A DNA stretch of 64,000 nucleotides from an uncultured Ilumatobacter sp. Lineage in GTDB: Bacteria; Actinomycetota; Acidimicrobiia; Acidimicrobiales; Ilumatobacteraceae. Location of the stretch: contig CAJQPY010000008.1 in assembly GCA_905480335.1 (NCBI GenBank), positions 1-64,000 on the forward strand, read 5' to 3'. Below, piece after piece: positions 27,832 to 38,428 of the stretch. The translations under genes and the position numbers were made by a program. Position 1 is the stretch's first letter. Each line of letters starts with the position of its first letter. The notes beneath the pieces are model-generated. The model did not search any database. It worked only from the letters and a program-made list of their open reading frames with translations, and was not told the origin of the DNA.

Positions 27832-28590
27832 ATGCCACGTCGGATCTCCCATGTGCTGTGTGATCTCGACGGGGTTGTCTGGCTAGCTCACGAACCGATC
27901 CCGGGTGCGGTCGCCGCAATCGCTGCGATCCGCGCCTCGGGTCGAAGCGTAAAATTCGTCACCAACAACTCCGCAGCAACCCGCGCCGAGCACGAGGGAG
28001 CGCTCGCGAGCATCGGGATCGAAGCGACCGGCGATGTCATCTCTTCCTCGATGGCGGCTGCATTCCTCGTGGAACCAGGAGAACGGGTGCTCGTCACCGG
28101 CGGGCCCGGAGTGAGTGAAGCCCTCGCCGCACGTGGGGCGAATGTGGTGGCGAATATCGGCGACGATCTCGATGGTTCCGTCGATGCTGTTATTGTCGGA
28201 CTGCACCGGGAGTTCGACTACGCGCGACTGCGCATTGCCGGCAGGGCGGTTATTGATGGGGCGCGTTTGATCGGAACGAATGGCGACACCACGTTCCCGA
28301 CGACGAAAGGGCTTGATCCGGGAGGAGGTTCAATCGTCGCTGCGGTCGCTTCGGTCGCCGGGGTCGATGCCGTCTTTGCCGGGAAGCCGGAACAACCGAT
28401 GGTCGATTTGGTATCCGAGATCGTAAATGCGGAGTCGGGTGAAATGCTGATGGTCGGCGACCGGCCTGATACAGACGGTCAGTTCGCCGAACGACTGAGA
28501 TGCCGTTTCGCGCTGGTGGAGACCGGAGTCACACCGCCTGGCTTCGGAACCCACCGTGACATTGGAGCCGTGCTTGCTTCACTCGATTAG
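27832..28590 (+). CDS. HAD-IIA phosphatase (NagD/glycerol-3-phosphatase type)
   Basis: 252 residues. HAD motif I is VLCDLDGVVWLAH, motif II FVTNNSAAT, the Lys lies in FAGKPEQPM, and motif IV is MLMVGDRPDTDGQFA; a C2A cap lies between. The position just before a small protein, tlyA and nadK matches the M. tuberculosis Rv1692 neighbourhood as I recall it; Rv1692 is a glycerol 3-phosphate phosphatase. The same activity here is inference. No promoter box is obvious; the start faces DUF1015 at 6 bases. Confidence 0.85.
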   Translation: MPRRISHVLCDLDGVVWLAHEPIPGAVAAIAAIRASGRSVKFVTNNSAATRAEHEGALASIGIEATGDVISSSMAAAFLVEPGERVLVTGGPGVSEALAARGANVVANIGDDLDGSVDAVIVGLHREFDYARLRIAGRAVIDGARLIGTNGDTTFPTTKGLDPGGGSIVAAVASVAGVDAVFAGKPEQPMVDLVSEIVNAESGEMLMVGDRPDTDGQFAERLRCRFALVETGVTPPGFGTHRDIGAVLASLD

Positions 28591-28593
28591 CAT
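28588..28593 (+). promoter_or_regulatory. -10 box TAGCAT before the small Lys-rich gene
   Basis: TAGCAT overlaps the TAG stop of the HAD gene and sits 7 bases before ATG 28601, the leaderless spacing seen elsewhere in the window. Confidence 0.45.
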
Positions 28594-28600
28594 CACGGAA

Positions 28601-29008
28601 ATGGCCAACTCAACACTTCAGCGACTTCTCGACACCGGTGTGCAGTTTGGGGAAATGTCGCGCAAGCAGGCAGAGTCCGTGGTTCGCCAGCTCGTGAAGG
28701 CGGGCGAGGTTCCCCGACGTGACACGGAGACGCTTGTCAACGGGCTTGTCGCTCGAGGCAAAGACACCTCGGACCGTCTCAGCGAGACGATCCATCGTGA
28801 GGTTTCGAAGCAGGTGAGCTGGATGTCGGAGCGATTCGATGAACTTGAGGACCGACTAGAGGACATCTCGGAGAAGATCCCCGGCTTCGGCGGCCAGACC
28901 AAGGCGCCTGCCAAAGAGGCGCCTGCAAAGAAGAAAGCGCCTGCAAAGAAGAAAGCTGTCGGGTCATCAGGCGCACCAAAGGTGGCGTCGAAGCGCACCG
29001 AGCGCTGA
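28601..29008 (+). CDS. Small helical protein with Lys/Ala-rich tail
   Basis: 135 residues. The first 95 residues are predicted helical and coiled-coil-like (LLDTGVQFGEMSRKQAESVV, RFDELEDRLEDISEKI), recalling phasin-like or antisense-factor helical bundles, but I cannot name the family. The tail holds three repeats of a KAPAKKK-type unit, as in histone-H1-like or HupB tails, so DNA or polyanion binding is possible. It lies between the HAD phosphatase and tlyA, the place of Rv1693 in M. tuberculosis as I recall. ATG 28601 is chosen over the upstream frame start because of the TAGCAT box. Confidence 0.7.
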   Translation: MANSTLQRLLDTGVQFGEMSRKQAESVVRQLVKAGEVPRRDTETLVNGLVARGKDTSDRLSETIHREVSKQVSWMSERFDELEDRLEDISEKIPGFGGQTKAPAKEAPAKKKAPAKKKAVGSSGAPKVASKRTER

Positions 29009-29021
29009 GTTACTCGAGCCG

Positions 29022-29786
29022 ATGGTTGCTCGTCGTCGGCTCGACGCCGAAATCGTTCGCCGTCAACTCGCAGCGAGTCGCACGGCCGCGCAACTCCTGA
29101 TCAACGAAAACCGAGTGTTAGTCAACGGCGCGGTTGCGGCGAAGGCTTCGAGACAAGTTGCCACGAGCGACGCACTTGTCGTCGAGGGCCCTCCGGCTCG
29201 TTTCGTCGGGCGCGGCGCCGAAAAGCTTGACCACGCCCTTGATGTCTTCGGGGTCGACGTGGCTGGACTTCGCCTAATCGACGCGGGTGCGTCGACAGGC
29301 GGATTTACCGACTGTGCTCTCCAGCGGGGTGCTGCTGAGGTTGTCGCCGTCGACGTCGGTCACGGTCAATTACACGAGCGGCTCCAGGCCGATGCCCGAG
29401 TTGTCAATATGGAACGGCAGAACGTCCGTGCCGTGACTCCTCGTCTCATCGGCGGCCTGGTCGACGGGGCGGTCGGAGACCTGTCGTTCATTTCGCTTCG
29501 CCTCGTGATTGCCCCGCTGGTCTCCGTATGCCACCCTGGGTCGTTTATGGTCCTTCTCGTCAAGCCGCAGTTCGAAGCTGGACGCGCAGAGGTGAGCAGA
29601 GGACGAGGCGTGGTCACCAACCCAGAGGTTCACGACCGGGTACGCGACGAGGTCGACGCTGCGTTGCGTGAGGTGGGGTGTGGCGTGATTGGCTGGACTA
29701 CGTCACCGATCACCGGTGCCGATGGAAATATCGAATTCCTGGTGCATGCTGTAACGCCCACGATCCGAGTCGATGTGACGCTGTGA
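29022..29786 (+). CDS. tlyA: TlyA family rRNA 2'-O-methyltransferase
   Basis: 254 residues. An N-terminal S4 RNA-binding domain (LAASRTAAQLLINENRVLVN) is joined to an FtsJ-like SAM methyltransferase with LRLIDAGASTGGFTDCALQ, VVAVDVGHGQL and the KPQFEAGRAEVSRGRG signature of the family. TlyA 2'-O-methylates 16S C1409 and, in actinobacteria, 23S C1920; loss gives capreomycin resistance. It starts 13 bases after the Lys-rich gene and overlaps nadK. Confidence 0.93.
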   Translation: MVARRRLDAEIVRRQLAASRTAAQLLINENRVLVNGAVAAKASRQVATSDALVVEGPPARFVGRGAEKLDHALDVFGVDVAGLRLIDAGASTGGFTDCALQRGAAEVVAVDVGHGQLHERLQADARVVNMERQNVRAVTPRLIGGLVDGAVGDLSFISLRLVIAPLVSVCHPGSFMVLLVKPQFEAGRAEVSRGRGVVTNPEVHDRVRDEVDAALREVGCGVIGWTTSPITGADGNIEFLVHAVTPTIRVDVTL

Positions 29787-30637
29787 GTCCGATCCGTCTC
29801 ATTCTTGTTGCGCACCACGAACGTAACGAGGCTCGGATCCATGCAGAGGTAGTGGCGGGGTGGTGCCGAGATCTCGGGGTTGACTTCTGGATGCCGGTCC
29901 ATGACAGCGCCGAACTCGAAATGGCGGAGCACGGCAGCGATCGACCGGCGGCTGAGGCGGATGTTGTCGTGAGTCTTGGTGGTGATGGAACGATGCTGCG
30001 AAGCGTGGAAATGCTCGGCGGTCATGAGGTTCCGTTGATCGGTATCAACCTTGGGTCACTTGGGTACCTGACCGAGGTCGAACCCGACACTATGACTGAT
30101 TTCCTCGACCGCTTTGTGCTCGGTTCCGAGGCGGGGGAGTGGCATCTCGACACCAGAATGATGCTCGATGTTGCGGTGAACGGCGCGCTCGTCGGCCGCG
30201 CGCTCAACGAGGCCGTGGTCGAGAAGAACCAATCCGGGCACACGGTGCGGTTGCTCGCACGCATCGACGGTCACCCCTTTACTCATTATGAAGCCGACGG
30301 CTTGATCGTCTCGACGCCAACCGGTTCGACCGCCTATTCGCTGTCCGCTCGCGGCCCGATTGTGTCGCCGCAGCATCGGGCGATCTTGCTGACGCCAGTC
30401 TCACCGCACATGTTGTTTGACCGTTCACTTGTGCTCAGCCCAAATGAAGTTGTCGAAATCGAGGTTGCTGGCCACCGTCGGGCAGATGTTGCCGTCGACG
30501 GTCAGCCCTGTAGCGTCCTCGAGCCCGGAGATGTGGTTCGATGCAGTCCCTCAGCTGCTACAGCGAATTTTGTCCGCTTCGGCGCGTACCGTTACCACCA
30601 GATCCTGAAGTCAAAGTTCGGCTTGCCGGATCGGTGA
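29783..30637 (+). CDS. nadK: NAD kinase
   Basis: 284 residues from GTG 29783, overlapping the tlyA stop. Motifs are VVSLGGDGTML (GGDGT phosphate site), GINLGSLGYLTEV, the NE-containing LNEAVVEKNQSGH, and STPTGSTAYSLSARGPIV. It makes NADP from NAD and ATP or polyphosphate. The tlyA-nadK pair normally leads directly to recN; here a 573-base gap intervenes. Confidence 0.96.
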   Translation: MSPIRLILVAHHERNEARIHAEVVAGWCRDLGVDFWMPVHDSAELEMAEHGSDRPAAEADVVVSLGGDGTMLRSVEMLGGHEVPLIGINLGSLGYLTEVEPDTMTDFLDRFVLGSEAGEWHLDTRMMLDVAVNGALVGRALNEAVVEKNQSGHTVRLLARIDGHPFTHYEADGLIVSTPTGSTAYSLSARGPIVSPQHRAILLTPVSPHMLFDRSLVLSPNEVVEIEVAGHRRADVAVDGQPCSVLEPGDVVRCSPSAATANFVRFGAYRYHQILKSKFGLPDR

Positions 30638-31210
30638 TGCGCCCTAACGGTGGCCAATTTCTGAAGTCGTGCAGCTGGCAAGGGACGATGTTGCAGCATC
30701 CCGTGACAGGCGCTGACATTTTGACGTTCCATTCAAAGTAGCCTCAAGTTTTGCAGGTGCCGCCCGACGATGCCAAACACACGGTTCACGGCCCATGGCA
30801 CCGATCCTGACTCCTCGGGCGTCTATGTGTGCGGAGTTATGCCGGCCAGTTCCACACGGTGATGCGGTCGGGTTTTCCCCATCGCATTGGCAACTCCAGG
30901 TTTTTGGCGAGCCTGGGACCGGCTCGTCAGGCGTTGATGGTGTTACAGCAGGATGTGTGGTTCAACGATGGTGACATCGCAAACCTCATCGCTCCCGACG
31001 AAATCCTGCAAACGGCCGGATGTTGGTGGCATCGTCGCCCGCATCTTCGGGAGCGTCTGCCTCTGGCTCGGGACGCACAGTCCCTAGTCGTCGCCCGGAG
31101 TTGTGCGGCATTTGCGCAGTCATGCGTACTTTGCGTGCGCCCGTGACCGAGTTTGCAAAAGTTCACGCAGCCACGTTGGCATGGAGTAGGTCGTGCTTGA
31201 ATGAGGGGAA
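30638..31210 (+). other. 573-base gap between nadK and recN
   Basis: The longest frame (plus 30829-31146, about 105 codons, starting RSYAGQFHTVMRSGFPHRI) has no recognisable domain and no clear coding bias; a minus frame 30927-31166 is Cys/Arg-rich noise. I see no repeat, tRNA or IS end. The end carries GAGGGG two bases before the recN ATG, a plausible ribosome binding site. Confidence 0.35.
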
Positions 31211-32803
31211 ATGCTCAGCGAACTCCACATCGAGAATCTTGGCGTGATCGAACACCTTGACCTCGTCCTTGGTTCGGGACTCACGGCGCTGACGGGCGAA
31301 ACGGGTGCCGGCAAGACGATGCTCGTCGAGGCGATCGAACTCCTCGTCGGCGGGCGCGCCGATACGTCGAGCGTCCGTCATGGCGCCGCAGAAGCTCGGA
31401 TCGAGGGTCGATTCGTCGGTCCCGACGGGGACGAGCGAATTCTTGGTCGGGTTGTCCCAGCCGACGGCCGCTCTCGGGCGTACATCGACGGCCGCCCGGC
31501 GACGGTCGCATCGCTTGCCGAGATCGCCTCTGACATGGTCGATCTGCATGGGCAGCATGCCCACCAGAGTTTGCTTTCGGTCGCGACTCAACGCGCTGCT
31601 CTCGACCAGTTCGGCCACGTCGACCTCGAACCGCTCCGGGCAGCTCGCGCACGTCTGACCGAGATTGATGCCGCTCTTGCCGCACTCGGCGGCGATGAAC
31701 GGCTCAGGGCGCGCGAGATCGATCTGCTCCAGTTCCAAGTGACCGAACTCGATGCGGCTGCTATCGATAACCCTAACGAAGACACCACCCTCGACTCAGA
31801 AGAATCTCTGCTCGCCGACGCAGTAGCGCATCGAGAAGCAGGCGCCACTGCTTATGAGGCGCTCGCCGGAGACGACGGGGCTCGCGATGCCATCGGGCTC
31901 GCACTGGCCGCAGTGGATCGCCGGGCCCCTTTCAACGACATCGCGTCGCGTCTACAGGAGATGCTCGTAGAGATCGACGACATGGTTACCACCGCTCGGG
32001 ACCTGGTCGACTCGATCAACGAGTCCCCAACGCGGCTCGACGCAGTGCGCGAACGGCGCCAACTGCTCAGTGATCTTCGCCGCAAATATGGCGACGATCT
32101 GGCCTCTGTGATGACCTACCACGCTGAGGCCGAGGAGCGTCTTCAAGAGCTGGAGTCCTACGACGAGCGCGCAGCCGAACTCGACGAGCAACGACGAGCC
32201 GGACTTGCTGCCGAGCGCTCAGCCGCCGCCGACGTAGGGCGCGTCCGCCGCGCCGCCTCCGAACCTCTCGCAAATGCAGTCGAAGCCAGGCTGCGTCGTC
32301 TCGCCATGTCGAATGCCTCAGTTGCGGTCGAAGTGGGGGAACATGCAGACGACCATCCGGGCGACCGAGTCAAGTTTCTGCTTGCGGCAAACCCAGGGAT
32401 GCCACTCCTGCCGTTGAATCGAGTCGCCTCGGGTGGAGAGCTGGCCCGCTCGATGCTGGCCCTACGCCTCGTGCTGTCGGAGGCAGAAGACAACTCGGCC
32501 GGATCGGGCACCCTCGTGTTCGACGAGGTTGACGCTGGTATCGGCGGAGAGACGGCACAAGCGGTCGGTGACGCGCTCGCAGACCTTGCTCGCCACCATC
32601 AGGTCTTGGTCGTCACCCACCTTGCCCAGGTTGCGGCAGCCGCCGACACGCAAATTTCGGTCTCAAAGACTGTCCGCGCAGGCTCGACCTACGCATCAGC
32701 AAAGCGGCTGGACGCTGGCGATCGAGTCGACGAACTGGCCCGGATGTTGTCCGGATCGGCGACGAGATCAGCTCGCGAACACGCCAAGGAACTACTCGCG
32801 TGA
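31211..32803 (+). CDS. recN: DNA repair protein RecN
   Basis: 530 residues, slightly shorter than typical. Walker A is LTGETGAGKTMLVEAI, the ABC signature is ASGGELARSMLAL, and Walker B is LVFDEVDAGIGGETAQAVG; the middle is a long coiled coil (about residues 150-360) as in SMC-like ATPases. RecN acts in double-strand break repair. The ATG has GAGGGG upstream. Confidence 0.95.
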   Translation: MLSELHIENLGVIEHLDLVLGSGLTALTGETGAGKTMLVEAIELLVGGRADTSSVRHGAAEARIEGRFVGPDGDERILGRVVPADGRSRAYIDGRPATVASLAEIASDMVDLHGQHAHQSLLSVATQRAALDQFGHVDLEPLRAARARLTEIDAALAALGGDERLRAREIDLLQFQVTELDAAAIDNPNEDTTLDSEESLLADAVAHREAGATAYEALAGDDGARDAIGLALAAVDRRAPFNDIASRLQEMLVEIDDMVTTARDLVDSINESPTRLDAVRERRQLLSDLRRKYGDDLASVMTYHAEAEERLQELESYDERAAELDEQRRAGLAAERSAAADVGRVRRAASEPLANAVEARLRRLAMSNASVAVEVGEHADDHPGDRVKFLLAANPGMPLLPLNRVASGGELARSMLALRLVLSEAEDNSAGSGTLVFDEVDAGIGGETAQAVGDALADLARHHQVLVVTHLAQVAAAADTQISVSKTVRAGSTYASAKRLDAGDRVDELARMLSGSATRSAREHAKELLA

Positions 32804-32816
32804 AGTTCAGGCTTAA

Positions 32817-35068
<2,252 letters not shown>

Positions 35069-35073
35069 TCGGG

Positions 35074-35079
35074 TACGTT
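35074..35079 (+). promoter_or_regulatory. -10 box TACGTT for leaderless xerD
   Basis: TACGTT, 6 bases (CCTACT), then ATG 35086. It matches the leaderless layout and lies just after the nudix stop. Confidence 0.5.
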
Positions 35080-35085
35080 CCTACT

Positions 35086-36009
35086 ATGGCGACTCTGCCG
35101 CTGGAGGCCGAAGAGTTCCTCTCGTGGATGCTCGCCGAGAAGGGGCGCTCTGCGAACACGCTCGGGGCGTACCGACGGGACCTGCGGAGCTATGTCGCCT
35201 GGCTCACCGAACAGGGCAGCAACGTGCTTGATGTCGACCACGACGCTCTGGTGGTATTCGTCGGTGAGCGGCAGGCCTCCGTCTCGGCCACATCTTCAGT
35301 GGCGCGCCAACTCGCCGCAATCCGAATGCTGCACCGGTACCTGACGATCGAGGGACACCGCCTCGACGATCCCACCGTGAACCTCGATGGCGTAAAAGTG
35401 CCATCGGGAATCCCGAAACCGCTTACCGAGGCACAGGCCGTCAGCCTGCTTGATGCGGTCGTCGGCCACGAGCCGATCGACCATCGCGATCGGGCACTAC
35501 TCGAACTGCTGTACGCAACAGGCGCACGAATCTCGGAAGCGGTCGGGCTGTCGATCGGCGATCTAGACATCGACGGCCGACTCGTCCGTCTGTACGGCAA
35601 GGGCTCGAAGGAACGAATCGTGCCGTTCGGGTCGTCAGCTGCGATGGCCCTTGAGGATTGGTTCTCGGCGCAGGGGCGGGCTCGGCTAGTTCCTGCGAAA
35701 TGGAAGAGGCGCAACGATGCCGATGCAGTATTCCTGAACACGCGTGGCGGGCGACTCACCCGGCAAGGAGCCTGGTTGGTGGTTAAGAAGTACGGACGTC
35801 AAGCCGGCTTGAACGACGACCTATCGCCGCATGTCTTGCGCCACTCGTGTGCCACGCACCTGCTTGATCACGGAGCTGATCTGCGGGTCGTGCAGGAGAT
35901 GCTCGGCCACGTATCGATTTCGACGACGCAGGTCTACACCCGTGTCAGCCAGGAACGGTTGTGGGACGTGTACCGGTCGGCGCATCCACGGGCCACACTG
36001 GTCAGATGA
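35086..36009 (+). CDS. xerD: Site-specific tyrosine recombinase XerD
   Basis: 307 residues. SAM-like N-terminal domain (FLSWMLAEKGRSANTLGAYR), then the catalytic domain with Arg in LLYATGARISEAVGLSIGD, Lys in YGKGSKERIVPFG, HVLRHSCATHLL (His-xx-Arg), LGHVSISTTQVYTRVS (His and the Tyr nucleophile). It resolves chromosome dimers at dif with XerC. The HD-domain gene starts inside its stop codon. Confidence 0.96.
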   Translation: MATLPLEAEEFLSWMLAEKGRSANTLGAYRRDLRSYVAWLTEQGSNVLDVDHDALVVFVGERQASVSATSSVARQLAAIRMLHRYLTIEGHRLDDPTVNLDGVKVPSGIPKPLTEAQAVSLLDAVVGHEPIDHRDRALLELLYATGARISEAVGLSIGDLDIDGRLVRLYGKGSKERIVPFGSSAAMALEDWFSAQGRARLVPAKWKRRNDADAVFLNTRGGRLTRQGAWLVVKKYGRQAGLNDDLSPHVLRHSCATHLLDHGADLRVVQEMLGHVSISTTQVYTRVSQERLWDVYRSAHPRATLVR

Positions 36010-36464
36010 ATTCGTCCCTTGAAGTCGTGACGAACCTTTGGCATCTGGTCAGACGTTTTTTCACTTCGCTCCCGGCGATGCCGCCAGCGGTCAAAGACGA
36101 AGTGTGGGCAGATGATCACCTGTTGCCCGGCGAGCGCACCCTGTGGGTCCAGTTAAGTAATCGGGATCGGCGCCACAGCATAGAAGTTGCGCAGCGTTTT
36201 GATGCCGCACGAGGTGCTGCGTCGAGCGCCGAAATTGCGGGCGCCCTTCTTCATGACGTGGGCAAGATTGAGAGCCGGCTCGGGACCTTCGGCAGGGTGG
36301 CCGCCACGATCATTGGTGGGCGGACTGAACGCTTTCAGGCCTACCGCGACCATGAAGAAATCGGCGCCCGTATGGTCGCCAAGTGCGGGTCCGACCCGGC
36401 AACTATTCAGCTAGTAGCCGAAGCAGGACCCGCTTATCCCACGCTTAAAGCCTGCGACTACTGA
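36006..36464 (+). CDS. HD-domain phosphohydrolase-like protein
   Basis: 152 residues. HD motifs are His in RRHSIEVAQRF, HD in GALLHDVGKIESRLG, and a further His in YRDHEEIGARMV, consistent with a small metal-dependent phosphohydrolase. Substrate unknown. ATG 36006 overlaps the xerD stop, so it is translationally coupled. The longer upstream frame is xerD shadow. Confidence 0.85.
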   Translation: MNSSLEVVTNLWHLVRRFFTSLPAMPPAVKDEVWADDHLLPGERTLWVQLSNRDRRHSIEVAQRFDAARGAASSAEIAGALLHDVGKIESRLGTFGRVAATIIGGRTERFQAYRDHEEIGARMVAKCGSDPATIQLVAEAGPAYPTLKACDY

Positions 36465-36985
36465 TCAAAGGCCTTGAGCACGCAGGCGGTGAGTCCTGGT
36501 GCAATAACACGTTTTAACGGTTGCTCGTTCTCTGCGCATCTTGACCCGCATGAGATCTATTTTGAGTCCGGCAAAGTCGAACGGACTGCGGTGTTTTCGT
36601 TATCTCTCACAATAGCTCAAGATCAAGAGGCAGGCGACCCGTCGGTAGCGCGCCGAGCCGCGCCACTCACCGGCACCAGCGCCGACGAGCCGGGGAGATA
36701 TCGCCAAGTAGTGGAACTCGTGCCCACCGGCACCAGCGATATTGGGGCTAGCCGAGTTTTCGCTTCGTTGTTGCGTGCTGTGTCATCCGGTCAAAAAGAA
36801 GTCCGAGCGGACACCGGCAGACCCCAGATTGGACATGGTAATCAAGCGCCCAAACGCAGAAGGCGTCGACACCTCAACTCGTCGATCGATTGCCGTTAAC
36901 TTCGTGGTAACTGAGTCTTACCATCAATTGTCTGCTGGCGAGGCAGCAAACAATTGATGGTAAATAGCGACGGGCATTCAATCCA
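36465..36985. other. 521-base gap with long palindrome
   Basis: The plus-strand frame 36474-36899 uses a TTG start and AT-rich codons with no domain, so I do not call it a gene. A 14-base direct repeat (CACCGGCACCAGCG) occurs at 36668 and 36725. The right end holds the palindrome at 36918-36963. Confidence 0.4.
36918..36963. repeat. 20-base-arm inverted repeat, AT-rich palindrome
   Basis: Left arm 36918-36937 and right arm 36944-36963 are reverse complements with one mismatch and a 6-base GCGAGG loop. Each outer part contains TTACCATCAATTGT. It is more AT-rich than the surroundings and lies 22 bases past the stop of the minus-strand membrane protein gene and 450 bases past the HD gene. There is no T-run. 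It may be a bidirectional terminator, a protein-binding site or a small mobile element end. Confidence 0.7.
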
Positions 36986-37246
36986 TCAGGTAGTTGAGCG
37001 CACGAAGACGTTCCACTGGTCGTTGTGGCCGGAGGCCCCGATGAGAGCCCCGAGCAATATGCCACCTGGGAGCGCGCCCCAGTACGACGGGCCAGTATCC
37101 ATAACGTTGCCGAGGAAGAGCATCAGAAGCCATGTCGCCGGGAAAGTGACGATCAAAGCGACCACAATCATTACGAGGACAGACAAAAGAAAGCTGAACA
37201 GGTTTTTAATCATTTCCAAAGGGTACACGTGCCCGAGGTCACTCAC
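36986..37246 (-). CDS. Small two-helix membrane protein
   Basis: 86 residues if started at GTG 37246, 75 from ATG 37213 (IKNLFSFLLSVLVMIVVALI). Two hydrophobic helices flank a short polar turn, then GGILLGALIGASG resembles a third short helix. Family not recognised. It lies 50 bases downstream of trpS on the same strand and may be in its transcript. ATG 37213 has GGAA directly upstream. Confidence 0.6.
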   Translation of the reverse strand: MSDLGHVYPLEMIKNLFSFLLSVLVMIVVALIVTFPATWLLMLFLGNVMDTGPSYWGALPGGILLGALIGASGHNDQWNVFVRSTT

Positions 37247-37296
37247 GGGGATCCCGGACGCTACGCTTTACGGATCTACTTCGGACCGCCAGGCGT

Positions 37297-38316
37297 TCAG
37301 CGCGGAACAATACCGATGTTGGAATGTGCTCGGCCGAGTGTGACGGAGGCAACGGCGCGAGCCTTTTCGGCACCGACTCGAAGCAGTCGGGCGAGTTCAC
37401 CCCTGTCATCCATCAATTCCTGGTACCTGAGTCGGATCGGATCAAGTGTGGCGAGTACGGCCTCTCCCGTTGCGGTTTTTAGTGCGCCATACTGATCAAA
37501 CTCGTCTGCAATCGCCTGCGGGGTGCGGTCCGTCACGGCTGCATGAATCTCCAACAGATTTGCTATCCCAGGCTTCGTGTTGCGGTCGTAACGCACAGCG
37601 TCTAGACCAGAATCAGAGTCAGTCACGGCTCGTTTAAATTTCTTCATGACAACGCCAGGCTCGTCAATGAGGTACACGCATCCGGCATCTGAGTCGTCTG
37701 ATTTTGACATTTTTGAGGTGGGCTGCTGCAGGCTCATCACTCGAGCTCCTGCGGTCGGTGTGACCGCTTCTGGGAGGACAAAGGTCTCGCCGAAACGACG
37801 GTTAAACCGGATGGCGATGTCGCGAGTGATCTCGATGTGCTGGCGTTGGTCCTCGCCAACCGGCACCTGATCGGTGTCGTAAAGCAGTATGTCGGCAGCT
37901 TGGAGGGCAGGGTAGGTGAACAGCCCGGCTGAGGTGAACTGACCCTCACGCTTGATTGTTTTGTCTTTGAACTGCGTCATCCGACTCAGCTCGCCGAACG
38001 CCACATTGCACTGCATGATCCAACCGAGTTCGCTGTGTTCGCTCACATGACTTTGAGCAAACACAGTGGCTGCGTCCGGGTCAAGCCCGACGGCGAAGAG
38101 CATTGCCGCCAGCGACACGGTGGCATCACCCACGACGCCCGGGGACTCGGCGACCGTGAGAGCGTGCAGGTCAACGATTCCATGAAATGCGTCACATTTG
38201 TGCTGTCCCTGGACCCAGTTTTTGAGCGCGCCGAGATAGTTGCCCAGGTGGACGTCCCCGGTCGGCTGCATGCAAGACAGAACTCGCGATTCCCTGTTGA
38301 TGATCGTGTCGCTCAC
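37297..38316 (-). CDS. trpS: Tryptophanyl-tRNA synthetase
   Basis: 339 residues from GTG 38316. Class I motifs are SCMQPTGDVHLGNYLGAL (HIGH-like) and TSKMSKSDDSD (KMSKS); YPALQAADILLYDTDQVPVGEDQ is the Trp/ATP site. It charges tRNA-Trp. The frame is open to 38508, but the GTG gives the family N-terminus, and TAGCGT at 38325-38330 lies 8 bases upstream. It is divergent from scpA, with both promoters in 110 bases. Confidence 0.95.
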   Translation of the reverse strand: MSDTIINRESRVLSCMQPTGDVHLGNYLGALKNWVQGQHKCDAFHGIVDLHALTVAESPGVVGDATVSLAAMLFAVGLDPDAATVFAQSHVSEHSELGWIMQCNVAFGELSRMTQFKDKTIKREGQFTSAGLFTYPALQAADILLYDTDQVPVGEDQRQHIEITRDIAIRFNRRFGETFVLPEAVTPTAGARVMSLQQPTSKMSKSDDSDAGCVYLIDEPGVVMKKFKRAVTDSDSGLDAVRYDRNTKPGIANLLEIHAAVTDRTPQAIADEFDQYGALKTATGEAVLATLDPIRLRYQELMDDRGELARLLRVGAEKARAVASVTLGRAHSNIGIVPR

Positions 38317-38428
38317 ACCCGTCGACGCTATCCCTCGGTGGTCGGACCGTGCGGTGTCAGTTTCCGACTCCGGGTCTGGTTCCGAAGAGCCAGGGTGTAT
38401 GGCGTGTAGACGGTAACCTCGGCACACG

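Noticed and set aside
30829-31146. Plus-strand 105-codon frame between nadK and recN
   Set aside because: No domain or clear codon bias; kept only as part of the unresolved gap.
36668-36738. 14-base direct repeat CACCGGCACCAGCG
   Set aside because: Only two copies and GC-rich; likely chance.
36474-36899. Plus-strand 141-codon frame
   Set aside because: TTG start, no codon bias and no recognisable domain; the frame runs through an AT-richer gap.
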